Positions 29,774 to 38,733 of a stretch of DNA of 64,000 bases are shown one piece after another (position 1 is the stretch's first letter; the number at the start of each line of letters is the position of its first letter). The notes under the pieces were generated by a model. It made no database searches, was not told the origin of the DNA, and saw nothing but the letters and a program-made list of their open reading frames with translations. Made by a program: the position numbers and the translations under genes. The stretch is from Micromonospora sp. CP22 (GTDB lineage Bacteria; Actinomycetota; Actinomycetes; Mycobacteriales; Micromonosporaceae), in the NCBI RefSeq assembly GCF_009712475.1, contig NZ_VCJO01000012.1:87473-151472 (forward strand), given 5' to 3'.

Positions 29774-32151
29774 GCCACTTCGAGACGCTCATCTACACCG
29801 ACTGCCGACCGGGTCAGGGGCTCAAGGGCAATGCCGGCCTCCAGTTCCAGGCGCGGTCGACGGAATCCGCGGCGGCAGCGGAGGGTCTGGTCCGCAATCA
29901 CCTGCTCTACGAGCCGCCGTCACGATGGATGGCCGACCGGCGACCGGTCGACCAGTACCCCCCCTCGTTCGCGCACATCAGCTCCGACGGGCTTCTCGTC
30001 ACCGCCGCCGGGCTCTACCTCGGCCGAGAGGCGAACGGCACCCGGGAGGGCAACCAGCTCACCCACGCCATCGTCACCACCGATCCGGCCACCTACGGCG
30101 ACCTGCGACCGGCGCAGCTGTTCCGGGCCGGGTTCTGGTCGACCGAGGCGGCACCCACCACCCGATCCGAACCGATACGGCTCGGCGAAGGGACGGGCAC
30201 CGGCTACTCCCCGCTCCGCGCGCAGACCTTCGTCCTCGACCAGCCGCACGGCCGGGATACGTTGCTGGCGCTGGTCTCGGCGCTCGCCGAGGCCGGCCGC
30301 CCCGGGCGAGCACGGGTCCTCTTTGTCGGCGACGACATGGACTCGATCGTGGCATGGCTGGTCGCCGGTACTCTCCTGCTGCCCCGTGAGCGGGCGCTGG
30401 AGCTCGGCTTCAAGATTTTTTCAACCGACCCGGCGCGGTCGGCGCTGCCCGTCCTCGCGGTCCTGCCGGAGTTCGCGGGTCAGGCCGGCCGGATCGACAA
30501 CGCCCTCGGGTACGCCGTTTTCGACCTGCGCCACCACCGGCACACCCCGGTCGAGCCGAACACGGCCGCCCGGCGGTGGGTCGACCTCTTCCTCACCGAG
30601 AATCCACGAGACGTGGTCGACGCGTTGGGCGTCGCCACCGCGTCCGGGCTGGCCGAGGAGGAGGCTGCCGCGCTCGGACTGGCCGCGATCCTGCACCGCC
30701 TCCCGGAACCGCAGCACGCCGAGGCCATCGTGGACTGGCTACGCACCGGGTCGGAAGGGATGCGCCAGGCGTACGGCGCCGACGTGGCCGACCTCTTCGC
30801 CGAAACGCCCGAACGTTGGGAGCAGCGGGTGCTGGTGCGGCTCGACGAGGTCGGCTGCGACGGCCTGGTGCCGGGTAAGGCGGCCGACGTCCGTCTCGCG
30901 CTCGTCATCAGCGAGGTGGAGGAGGCTCGCGTACGGGGTCTGGTGACCGACCGTCGGTTACCCCCGCTGCCGTCCGGTGAGTGGCACCCTGAACACGACG
31001 ACCAGGTTCGCCAGCTGCTCACCGAAGCGCTCACCTCGGGCGTGTCGCCGGAAGGGTTCGAGGCGTTGCTGCGGCTGGCGACCCGGTTCGACGTGGATCT
31101 GCGATGGCCGGACATCGCGCCGGCTGCCGAGACCTTCGTCGAGTATCTGGCGGACCACCCCCGACGTTTCCGCCTCGCCGGTCTGGCCTGCGTCGACCAG
31201 CTGGAACGTCAGCTCCTGACCGTGCTGGATGATCGCGCCCAACGCGGTGCGAAGGAGCGGGCGGAGGTGGGCGACGGCTGGTGGCGACGCCTGTTGCCGT
31301 CGGTCAAGACGCTGTCCTCCCCGCTCGCTGAGGCGGTGCTGGGCTCAGCGGTACGGCACGGTGACGAGCGTGAACCGGTCATCCGCCGGTACCTCAACGA
31401 CAGCCGGGACGACCCGCGTGGCTTCGCCTGGCTGGCAGGCGCACTGTGGAGCCAGTCCTCGCCCACGACTGCGGAGCTGGAGCTGCTGCTCGACTGGGCA
31501 CCACACGGCACGCGCCTACCCAGCCGGGTCTTTCGGGCGGTCGCCGACGAGGTGACGCGTGGCCCGGCGGAGCAGCGGCTGTTCGACCTGTGTCACCAGT
31601 TGGTCGCCCGTGACCTGATGACGCCCAGCGACCGGGTGGCCGCCGCACTGGCCGAGGACGCCAGGCTGACCGACATCATCGACGAGTTGGCCCGTGGCCC
31701 CAACGACCGTCGCAAGGCGGAGCTGCTCCGCCGGCTACGCGACTGTCCCGTACGGCTGGTCGAGATGCGGAAGGACGCGGTCGTCGTGGCGCTGAGCCGG
31801 GTGGTGGCCTTCGCCAACCTCGACCGGGTGCTCGACCGGCATTCGGCCCTGGCCGCTCCCTTCGTCGACCGACTCGTGCACGCCTTGACGAGCGAGGAGG
31901 GTGAGGCACCGGCCGTGCTCACCTACTACCTGACGGCCAGTTCGCGTACACCGGAAGATCGGCAGGTCAAGCGCCTCGAGCAGGCTCTCGTGCACTGGTT
32001 GGTCCGGGCCTCGGACAGCGCGCTCGAACGCGCCGGTCTGCACTTCGCGAAGCTCGACCCGGCATGGCGCAAGGGTTGGCAGAGGTACTCCGACAAGTGC
32101 GGCAAACGACGTCGCGTGTACCGCCTCGCCCACCCCTTCCGGGGGCGGTGA
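29770..32151 (+). CDS. GTPase-associated protein (GAP1-type)
   Basis: A 793-aa protein starting at ATG 29770, overlapping the GTPase stop. Residues 1-130 form the N-terminal domain of GTPase-associated protein 1 (FETLIYTDCRPGQGLKGNAGLQFQARS, LLYEPPSRWMADRRPVDQYPPSFAH, GREANGTREGNQLTHAIVT). The middle region (about 130-260) has VLFVGDDMDSIVAWLVAGTLLLPRERALELGFKIFS. The long C-terminal half is helical-repeat-like. It lies between two GTPase genes and is expected to act with them, as a regulator or as effector output. No TM or signal peptide is seen. Confidence 0.82.
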   Translation: MSHFETLIYTDCRPGQGLKGNAGLQFQARSTESAAAAEGLVRNHLLYEPPSRWMADRRPVDQYPPSFAHISSDGLLVTAAGLYLGREANGTREGNQLTHAIVTTDPATYGDLRPAQLFRAGFWSTEAAPTTRSEPIRLGEGTGTGYSPLRAQTFVLDQPHGRDTLLALVSALAEAGRPGRARVLFVGDDMDSIVAWLVAGTLLLPRERALELGFKIFSTDPARSALPVLAVLPEFAGQAGRIDNALGYAVFDLRHHRHTPVEPNTAARRWVDLFLTENPRDVVDALGVATASGLAEEEAAALGLAAILHRLPEPQHAEAIVDWLRTGSEGMRQAYGADVADLFAETPERWEQRVLVRLDEVGCDGLVPGKAADVRLALVISEVEEARVRGLVTDRRLPPLPSGEWHPEHDDQVRQLLTEALTSGVSPEGFEALLRLATRFDVDLRWPDIAPAAETFVEYLADHPRRFRLAGLACVDQLERQLLTVLDDRAQRGAKERAEVGDGWWRRLLPSVKTLSSPLAEAVLGSAVRHGDEREPVIRRYLNDSRDDPRGFAWLAGALWSQSSPTTAELELLLDWAPHGTRLPSRVFRAVADEVTRGPAEQRLFDLCHQLVARDLMTPSDRVAAALAEDARLTDIIDELARGPNDRRKAELLRRLRDCPVRLVEMRKDAVVVALSRVVAFANLDRVLDRHSALAAPFVDRLVHALTSEEGEAPAVLTYYLTASSRTPEDRQVKRLEQALVHWLVRASDSALERAGLHFAKLDPAWRKGWQRYSDKCGKRRRVYRLAHPFRGR

Positions 32152-32153
32152 CC

Positions 32154-33713
32154 ATGCGACTCATCGGACGCGTCCTTCACTTCACCGTCAGCGTCAGCCT
32201 GCTGTTCCTGGTCGCCCTGCCGTTGGCCAACCTCACCGCGATCACCGGCCTGGCCGCGGGCATCGTGCTGGTGCTCGGGGTCGCCGCTGTCGTTCTGGTC
32301 GGCCGTCCCACCTGGGTGCGGGTACGCACACCCGACGACGTGCACGGCGGCGCCCTGGCGGGCCGGGTGGCACCGGCCTTTGTCCGATGGGACCGGGCCT
32401 GGCCACAGTACTTCGCCGCCCAGGTGCTGCTCGACGCGCAAGCGCTCGCGCGGTGCGTCTGGCTGATCACGCGTCAGCTCTGGGCCCGGCCCCGTCAGTG
32501 GGCCCGGGCGCACCGGGTGCGGTTCTGGTGGCCGTTCTACCTGCCGGTTCTCGCCGTGCAGGTCGGAGCGACGTTGGGCGTGGTGGCCGGAGTGCTGGGC
32601 GCCGGGCTGGTCACCGCCGGAGTGTCGATCGTTGTCTGGCTCGTCGGCATCCTGGTGGTCCTGCTGCTGCGCGGAATGGACGCGGGCTGGCAGTTCGCGC
32701 TGGGCGCCCGCGCCAGCTGCCGCAACTGCCACCAGCTCGCCGCCGTCCCGGCGTACCGCTGCCAGGGACCGCATCCGCTGAGCCACCGGTTGGCCGACAC
32801 GGACCTGCACCGGGATCTGCGCCCCGGGCGACTCGGCGTGCTCTGGCGACGATGCGGCTGCGGCGTCCTGCTGCCCACCACCGTCCTGCGCGCCGCGTTC
32901 AGCCGCCGGTTGCAGGCGTGCTGCCCGAGTTGCGGGGAGCCGCTGCTGCCCGGTGCCGGCGTGGTCACCGACGTGCGGCTGCCGGTGTTCGGTGCCGCGT
33001 CGGCGGGCAAGACGCAGCTCATCATGTCGGCGCTGGCCGGGCTGGAACTCGCCGCGAAGCAGGCGGGAGTCGAGGTGTCCCTGGCCGACGAGCACAGCCG
33101 GCAGCGGCACGAGACGTACTCGCGCCTCATGCGCGAGGGTGCGTCGCCGGCCAAGACCGAGGCGTCCGGGCAACCCGTGGCCATCACCCTCCGGTTGGCC
33201 CGTGGTCCCCGGGTGGCACTGGTGCATCTCTTCGACGCGGCCGGCGAGAACCTGGTCGACCGGGAACAGAACGCCCGGCTCGCCTACCTGGATCACGCAC
33301 GTTCCCTGATCTACGTTCTCGATCCGTTCTCGGTGCGCCGGGTACGCGAGGAGTTCGCGAGTGGTGCGCCCGAGATCTTCGCCGCGGCGAACCCGGCGAG
33401 CCACGACCCGGAGGACGCCTACAACGCGACCGCGCAGAGATTGCAGGAGTACGGCGTACGCACGGACCGCAAACGACTCGCCCTGGTGGTGTCCAAGGCG
33501 GACCTGCTCAAAAAGATGTCCGCCGGTCCGAAGAATTCTGCCGGGGTGCGGGCGTGGTTGCGGGACAACGGGCTCAGCAACCTCGTGCTGTCCGCCGAAC
33601 GCGACTTCCGCGAGGTGCGCTTCTACCTCGTCTCCGGGCGGGACAGCGGTCCGGACGGCGGTTTCGGCCCGGCGAACTGGATCCTCGGCAGGGAATGGAG
33701 CGAACTTGACTGA
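32154..33713 (+). CDS. Membrane-anchored TRAFAC-type GTPase with zinc ribbons
   Basis: A 519-aa protein. There are two TM helices at the N-terminus (about 7-26 and 31-52) and two more at about 125-180. A Cys-rich zinc segment follows (CRNCH near 189, then CQGPH, CGCG, CCPSCGEPL up to about 265). The GTPase core has P-loop GAASAGKT at 280-287, switch HLFDAAGEN near 360, and VVSKADL near 445 in the specificity position. It is a membrane relative of the soluble GTPase upstream and may anchor the GTPase/GAP module to the envelope. It overlaps a small membrane-protein gene at its 3' end. Confidence 0.85.
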   Translation: MRLIGRVLHFTVSVSLLFLVALPLANLTAITGLAAGIVLVLGVAAVVLVGRPTWVRVRTPDDVHGGALAGRVAPAFVRWDRAWPQYFAAQVLLDAQALARCVWLITRQLWARPRQWARAHRVRFWWPFYLPVLAVQVGATLGVVAGVLGAGLVTAGVSIVVWLVGILVVLLLRGMDAGWQFALGARASCRNCHQLAAVPAYRCQGPHPLSHRLADTDLHRDLRPGRLGVLWRRCGCGVLLPTTVLRAAFSRRLQACCPSCGEPLLPGAGVVTDVRLPVFGAASAGKTQLIMSALAGLELAAKQAGVEVSLADEHSRQRHETYSRLMREGASPAKTEASGQPVAITLRLARGPRVALVHLFDAAGENLVDREQNARLAYLDHARSLIYVLDPFSVRRVREEFASGAPEIFAAANPASHDPEDAYNATAQRLQEYGVRTDRKRLALVVSKADLLKKMSAGPKNSAGVRAWLRDNGLSNLVLSAERDFREVRFYLVSGRDSGPDGGFGPANWILGREWSELD

Positions 33714-33948
33714 GCAGGGAAATGCACAGCTGCCACCCAGCCACCGTGCGGCTCGTCTGGTGATCCTCGGCGCGCTGCTGGCCGCCCTGGTCGCCGCTCC
33801 GGCCGAGCCCCACGTGGCAGGCTTCGCCCGGGGCGCATGGCAGCAGGCCGGGCAGGTCGTCGCGTACTTCCTGACGCCGCTGCGCGGCCCAGCCGAGCCG
33901 GTGCCGCCCGCGCCGGAGACGCCGTCGACGTCCGGCCGGAGCGGTTGA
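33706..33948 (+). CDS. Small single-pass membrane protein
   Basis: An 80-aa protein starting at TTG 33706 inside the end of the membrane GTPase gene (8-bp overlap), with GGAG 5 nt upstream. One hydrophobic helix (RLVILGALLAALVAAPA, residues about 17-33) is followed by a proline-rich tail. It is translationally coupled to the GTPase and may be a membrane partner. The start codon and the overlap make it less certain than its neighbours. Confidence 0.6.
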   Translation: MTEQGNAQLPPSHRAARLVILGALLAALVAAPAEPHVAGFARGAWQQAGQVVAYFLTPLRGPAEPVPPAPETPSTSGRSG

Positions 33949-33950
33949 GG

Positions 33951-35822
33951 TCAGTCGGCGCGGATGACCGCGCCGTGCCGACTGACCGACAGATGCACGG
34001 CTGCCTGGACAGGGTGGGCGAAGACGTGCTCGACCAGCGGTTCCCGCACCAACCGGTCCAGGGCGTCGCGGATGCTGCGTACGCCCAGTCGCAACGCCTC
34101 GGGCCGGCGCATCAGCTCCTGCACCCGGGTCACCACCGCCCGCTCGTCGACGGTGAGCCGCACCCCCTGCCGGGCGGCGCTGGCGACCAGCTGCCCCAGC
34201 AGCTTGCGGACGATCCGATCGACGAACTCGGGTCGCAGGATGTCGAAGACGGTGATGCCGCCGCCGAGCCGACCGAGCAGCTCGGGACGGCCGAGAGTGG
34301 CGGTGAAGTGTTCTCGGACGGCCCGTTCGAAGTGCGCGGTGACCTTGTCGTAGTCGGGCAGTTCGCCGCCGTCGAGCCAGCCGTACGTCTCGGCGGCACC
34401 CAGGTTCGAGGTGAAGATGATCACGGTCTCGGAGAAGTACGCCGTGTTGCCCAGCGCGTCGGTGAGCCGCCCGTCGTCGAGGACCTGGAGGAACTTGTCG
34501 AACACCGATGCGTGGGCCTTCTCTATCTCGTCGAAGAGCAGCACGCTGAACGGCCGTTGACTCACCCGGTTCGTCAACTCGCCGCCCCGCTCGTGTCCGA
34601 CGTACCCGGGTGGGGCACCGGTGAGCCGCTCCGCGGAGTGCGCCTCCGCGAAGGTGGACATGTCGAAGCGGGCCAGCGCGGTCTCGTCGTCGAAGACGAA
34701 CTCGCTGAGCGCTCGGGCCAGCTCCGTCTTTCCGACACCGGTCGGCCCGACGAAGAAGAAGATCCCCTTGGGCCGAGACTCGGCGTTGTGCGGGTCGGCC
34801 ACGAAGTCGATGCCGACGGTGGCCGAGGTCAGTGCCCGGCGGACCCGGTCGACGGCGACAGGTTGACCGATGACGCGTTCACCGACGGCGCTATCGAATC
34901 GGTCGAGTCGGTCGCGGACGCGGCGCCAGGGGTCCTGCCGTGGGCCGAACAGCGTGCGCTTCATCAGCAGCCGTGGCTCGTCCAGCGGGATCTTCTGCAG
35001 GTTGCTCATCCGCCACAGGCCGTCCAGCTCGGAGATCGCCATGCCCTCGCTGAGGTTGGCCAGCACCCGCAGGTCCTCGGGTGCCTTGCGGGCAGCCGCC
35101 GCCTCGTGGAAGTGGCGGGCCTGCTGATGGAGGTAGACGTGCCGCTCGTCGAAGGTGGGCAGAGCCGCCTCGACGACCTGCACGTATGGACGATCCCGGT
35201 AGAGCCACGCGGGCAGCGCCGCCAGGTCGTCGGCGACCAACAGCAGCAGGTTGCGGAGGGGACCACTCTGGGCCGCCTCGGTCATCGCCCTGGCCACGGT
35301 ACCCAGCAGACGCCGTTCGGCGTCGCCGCCCCGGTCGGGAGGCGACAGCAGCAGGTCGGCCTGGTCGACGAGGAACGCCGACGAGACGGTGGGCTGCCGC
35401 AGCACCCGCCGGACGGCGGCCATCGCGTCGTACGGGTTGGTGAGTGCTGGCGGAGGCGCGTCGCGTAGCGCGGCGGCGAACCGACCCCGGGTCGCTCCGG
35501 TCCGGTCCGTCGCGGCGGACGATCCACCCGAGGACCCACCGGGGTCGCCCCCGGCGAGCCGATGGAACTCGTGCTGGTCGGTCGGGCTGACGAAGCTCAA
35601 CCCGTCCACCGGGTCGTAGTAGCCGGTCAACTGGTATCCGAAGATCGACAGCAGGCCGGCGACCGCCGTCCGCAGCGGGTGGAAGGAGCGGTCCCAGCGG
35701 ACCAGGTCACGGACGTTGCCGTGGATGACGACGTGCCGACCGCGGGCGATCTCGGCGGTGACCCGTTCCAACCAGGCCGCTGCCGGCGGCGCACTGGGAC
35801 GGCTCGCCGGTCCGGTGGTCAC
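33951..35822 (-). CDS. ClpB/ClpA-type AAA+ unfoldase
   Basis: A 623-aa protein starting at GTG 35822, overlapping the upstream stop (GTGA). Residues 1-300 are an AAA-like domain lacking a Walker A but keeping the overall pattern (RGRHVVIHGNVRDLVRWD, AFLVDQADLLL). Residues 310-620 are a Clp-type AAA+ module: Walker A GPTGVGKT (359-366, Lys365), pore loop GYVG near 407, Walker B LLFDEIEKAH near 430, sensor-1 IIFTSNLGAAE and a C-domain with GVRSIRDALDR. It should form a ring that threads proteins. It is the last gene of the TerY-kinase operon and faces the Hsp70 operon. Confidence 0.9.
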   Translation of the reverse strand: MTTGPASRPSAPPAAAWLERVTAEIARGRHVVIHGNVRDLVRWDRSFHPLRTAVAGLLSIFGYQLTGYYDPVDGLSFVSPTDQHEFHRLAGGDPGGSSGGSSAATDRTGATRGRFAAALRDAPPPALTNPYDAMAAVRRVLRQPTVSSAFLVDQADLLLSPPDRGGDAERRLLGTVARAMTEAAQSGPLRNLLLLVADDLAALPAWLYRDRPYVQVVEAALPTFDERHVYLHQQARHFHEAAAARKAPEDLRVLANLSEGMAISELDGLWRMSNLQKIPLDEPRLLMKRTLFGPRQDPWRRVRDRLDRFDSAVGERVIGQPVAVDRVRRALTSATVGIDFVADPHNAESRPKGIFFFVGPTGVGKTELARALSEFVFDDETALARFDMSTFAEAHSAERLTGAPPGYVGHERGGELTNRVSQRPFSVLLFDEIEKAHASVFDKFLQVLDDGRLTDALGNTAYFSETVIIFTSNLGAAETYGWLDGGELPDYDKVTAHFERAVREHFTATLGRPELLGRLGGGITVFDILRPEFVDRIVRKLLGQLVASAARQGVRLTVDERAVVTRVQELMRRPEALRLGVRSIRDALDRLVREPLVEHVFAHPVQAAVHLSVSRHGAVIRAD

Positions 35823-37039
35823 GACCGACTCCGGTCGTCCTGGGCCGGACGGGTCAGTGCCTGCCGGGCCGGCGGACGGGGGATGGCGGGCTTGCCTTCC
35901 CAGTGCAGTCCGTCCGCCTCCACACCCTGGCCGGCGAGTTCGGTGTGGAAGCGTTCGAGCAGTTCCTCGGTCAGGTCGCAGCGGGAACTCTGGCCGTCGA
36001 CCGTGCGTTCGACAACCGTGTCGGAGCCGTCGGTGCGGTACTCCAGCCGGTTTCCGCTGCCGTCCCCGGCGTGCACGGTGAGTTCGACGGCCGAGCCGTC
36101 CGCCCGTTCGGCGAGGAAGACCACCGCATCGGCCCGCTCCGTCAGGCTGTCCGGCACGACTCGGAGTCCGGCGGCAGGCAGTGCGGCGCTGGCCGCCTCC
36201 ACGATGAGCGCCATCCGGTCCAGCTGATCGAGTCGGGCATCGGTCGCGACAGCCACCTGCTTGATCCGCTCCCGCAGACCGGCGACCTGCCGCTCCCAGT
36301 AGTCGGTGTTGCCGGTGGCGGTTCTCCGCAGTCCGGCGACCGCAGCACGCAGTTCGGCCGCCCCGTCGACCGTGACCCCGGCCGCCGCCGCGTCGGCCAG
36401 GACGGTCGAGAGCTGGGCCGCCAGTTCGTCGGACTCGGTGGCCAGACGCATCAGGGATGCCTGACGGTCACGGACCGTCTCGACGTGCGCCCCGACCGCC
36501 TCACCGAGCCGGCGATGCAGGTCGGCGAAGCCGCGCGGATCACCCGCCAGCCGCCGCGCCTCGCCCAGCAGGGCACCGATGTTCCGGTGCCCCACCGGGT
36601 CGAGCTGCTCCGCGTCGGTCAGGCTCCGCACTGGCGCGACGGCCAGCTCCACCGCCCGGCCGTGCTCCACGCGGGTCAGTTCCCGGGACACCTCGGCGGT
36701 GAGCTTGTCCACCCGCCGTTCGGCGCTGCGCAACTCCCGGCCGAGCCGGCTCAGTTCGGCCCCGTCGCTGGGACGGCCCAGCCCAGCCACCCGACCGCTC
36801 TCTGCGGTGACCTGGGCATGCTGGGACAGTCCCCGCGAGCTGTCGGTGAGCTGGCGGAGTCGTTCGGTCAACGCGTCCCGGCGCGTCTCGGCCGCCCGTA
36901 CGGCGGCGTCGAAGCGCTGCTGGCGCTGTTCCTCCTGACGTCGACGGCGTTCCTCCTGACGTCGTCGCCGAGCGGCCGCCAGTTCGGCCCGCCGGGCCGC
37001 GTCGAAGTCGACTGTCGTGTACTTGGGGCTGCCAGACAT
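35819..37039 (-). CDS. Coiled-coil protein of unknown function
   Basis: A 406-aa protein. Residues 12-130 are a highly charged coiled coil (RRAELAAARRRRQEERRRRQ, then RLRQLTDSSRGLSQHAQ and RELRSAERRVDKLTAEV). A second helical stretch runs from 165 to 275, and the C-terminal 120 residues are mixed alpha/beta (DAVVFLAERADGSAVELTVHAGDGSGN, RCDLTEELLERFHTELAGQG). It starts directly after the radical SAM gene and overlaps the AAA+ gene. It could be an adaptor or substrate-delivery protein for the AAA+ ring, but that is inferred only from operon position. Confidence 0.7.
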   Translation of the reverse strand: MSGSPKYTTVDFDAARRAELAAARRRRQEERRRRQEEQRQQRFDAAVRAAETRRDALTERLRQLTDSSRGLSQHAQVTAESGRVAGLGRPSDGAELSRLGRELRSAERRVDKLTAEVSRELTRVEHGRAVELAVAPVRSLTDAEQLDPVGHRNIGALLGEARRLAGDPRGFADLHRRLGEAVGAHVETVRDRQASLMRLATESDELAAQLSTVLADAAAAGVTVDGAAELRAAVAGLRRTATGNTDYWERQVAGLRERIKQVAVATDARLDQLDRMALIVEAASAALPAAGLRVVPDSLTERADAVVFLAERADGSAVELTVHAGDGSGNRLEYRTDGSDTVVERTVDGQSSRCDLTEELLERFHTELAGQGVEADGLHWEGKPAIPRPPARQALTRPAQDDRSRS

Positions 37040-37690
37040 TCATCGACCTTTCTCGTCGGAGCTGGTGGCGGACGGGGCAATCGTGATCCCCCGGGTCCGC
37101 ATGGCGGTCTCGAAGCCGGTGCGGAAGCCGGGCACCGGCGGGACTCCGATCCACTGCACCCCGTCGTCGGTGAGCCGCAGCTCGATGCCGGCGGAACCGT
37201 CCTCCGGCGGCGGCGCGTGCCGGTCGGTGAGAAAGTGCAGGCGTTGGTTCGCCGAGCCGCGCCAACGCAGGTCGGCATGACGGGCGGCGACGTACGGACC
37301 GTCCACCAGGATGTCGAGCTGATCCAGCAGGCGGAGGTGGTCGGGCTCACCCCGCCGACGCAGGTGTTCCATGGTCCACCCGCTGTATGCCATCACCGAC
37401 CAGTCCCGGTCGGCCCGTACGCGGGTGACCAGTGCGCTGAGTCCGGCCGCCTGAGACATCGGTTCACCGCCGGAGAAGGTGACCCCGGTGATCTCGGGCG
37501 GCAGGCCGCCGAGCCATTCGGCGAGGTCGTCGACGGTACGGGTGGTTCCACCGGTGAACGGCAGGTCCTCCGGTGCCACACATCCGGGGCAGCGCAGTGG
37601 GCAACCCCGTACCCAGATCACCGCGCGCAGGCCCGGGCCGAGCACAGCGGTCCGCTCGACGACCCGGCTGATCTCAAGCGTCGTGGTCAC
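37040..37690 (-). CDS. NrdG-like radical SAM activating protein
   Basis: A 216-aa protein starting at GTG 37690, overlapping the kinase stop. The 4Fe-4S site is CxxxCxxC (Cys30, Cys34, Cys37 in VRGCPLRCPGC), followed by the SAM-binding SGGEP (73-77) and DGPYVAARHADLRWRGSANQR, all typical of NrdG/glycyl-radical-activase relatives. No glycyl radical enzyme or NrdD is encoded nearby, so its partner or product is unknown. In this operon it may modify a neighbouring protein. Confidence 0.88.
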   Translation of the reverse strand: MTTTLEISRVVERTAVLGPGLRAVIWVRGCPLRCPGCVAPEDLPFTGGTTRTVDDLAEWLGGLPPEITGVTFSGGEPMSQAAGLSALVTRVRADRDWSVMAYSGWTMEHLRRRGEPDHLRLLDQLDILVDGPYVAARHADLRWRGSANQRLHFLTDRHAPPPEDGSAGIELRLTDDGVQWIGVPPVPGFRTGFETAMRTRGITIAPSATSSDEKGR

Positions 37691-38733
37691 CGTCGGCCTC
37701 CGGGAAAGGGGTCGGGTGCCCCGGCGGCGACCATCGCGCACCACGGGCAGTGGCGTCGCTCGCGCGGGTACACGTGGGTGGGTGCGATGGGGCACCCGAC
37801 CAGCCGGTCGCGGGCGTACGCCAGGGCGGCTGCCCAGGAGCGCGGCCCTGGTCGGGCCGCCGGCGCGTCGAAGCCGGCGTCGAGGGCCTCGCTCAGCCGG
37901 CGTCGCAGCACGTCGGGCAGCAGGTCCGCCGGTACGGCGGCGGCCGGAGCGCGGAGGTCGGCGCCGAGTAGCCGACAGCGGCGCAGGTGGACGTTGTCGA
38001 CCTCCTCCACCGGCCCGGTCGCGTCGGGCGGCACTCCCCCGTAGGGATGGAAGCCGAGACAGACGAGTTGGGCGACGAGCACGGCCAGCGCCCACGCGTC
38101 GCTGGAGTGGTCCCGCCGTCCCGGCGCCGGGCCGAGGACCTCCGGGGCGGTGTACTCGGGACGGGAGAACGGGCACGGTAGGTCCACCCCGGTGGTCGGG
38201 TCGTGCAGCTGCCAGCCGTCGACGTCGATGAGGCAGACCCCGCCGGTGGCGGTGACGAAGACGTTGACCGGGGCGAGATCACCGACGACGTGTCCACGCT
38301 GGTGCACCGCCTCGACCACCCGCGCCAACTCCTCCGCCACCGTGAGCCACCAGACCCAGGTGATGCCGGGCAGCATTTGAGCCCGGGCCACCGGGTTGAA
38401 CAGCAGCGGCAGCGGAGCGAACAACGGTGGTCCGAGCCACGGGGCGGCGTATCCGACCAGTCGGTCGTCGTCCCGCCGACGCACCGCTGCGTACGGCCAG
38501 GCCACGACCGGATGGCCAGCCTGCCCGGTCCAGTCGGTCGGCTCGGCGAGCAGCGCCCGGATCCGGGTGGCCAACTCCGCCCGGTCCACCCGGTGCAGCA
38601 CCTTGACCACCGTGTCGGGCCGGCCCCGGAGCCGGAAGACCCGCCCCTGGGAGCCGACCGAGCCGATCGGCGTGTCCAGCCGATCGGTCACCCGACGCCC
38701 GTCCCGGTCGACGAGCCATATGTGCATACTCAT
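37687..38733 (-). CDS. Serine/threonine-kinase-like protein with C-terminal zinc knuckle
   Basis: A 348-aa protein. Kinase landmarks: glycine-rich IGSVGSQGRVF (23-33), Lys44 in TVVKVLH, catalytic loop HVVGDLAPVNVFV with Asp152 and Asn157 (HRD is replaced by VGD), metal-binding DVDG (170-173) in place of DFG, and SRPEYTAPEVLG as APE-like segment. A CPWC pair (329-332) sits near the C-terminus. This combination matches the kinase of the TerY-phosphorylation triad. It overlaps the PP2C gene at its 5' end and the radical SAM gene at its 3' end. Confidence 0.85.
   Translation of the reverse strand: MSMHIWLVDRDGRRVTDRLDTPIGSVGSQGRVFRLRGRPDTVVKVLHRVDRAELATRIRALLAEPTDWTGQAGHPVVAWPYAAVRRRDDDRLVGYAAPWLGPPLFAPLPLLFNPVARAQMLPGITWVWWLTVAEELARVVEAVHQRGHVVGDLAPVNVFVTATGGVCLIDVDGWQLHDPTTGVDLPCPFSRPEYTAPEVLGPAPGRRDHSSDAWALAVLVAQLVCLGFHPYGGVPPDATGPVEEVDNVHLRRCRLLGADLRAPAAAVPADLLPDVLRRRLSEALDAGFDAPAARPGPRSWAAALAYARDRLVGCPIAPTHVYPRERRHCPWCAMVAAGAPDPFPGGRR

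Noticed and set aside
33837..35468. Plus-strand 543-codon frame opposite the AAA+ gene
   Set aside because: It is antisense to clear AAA+ motifs and encodes no recognisable fold.
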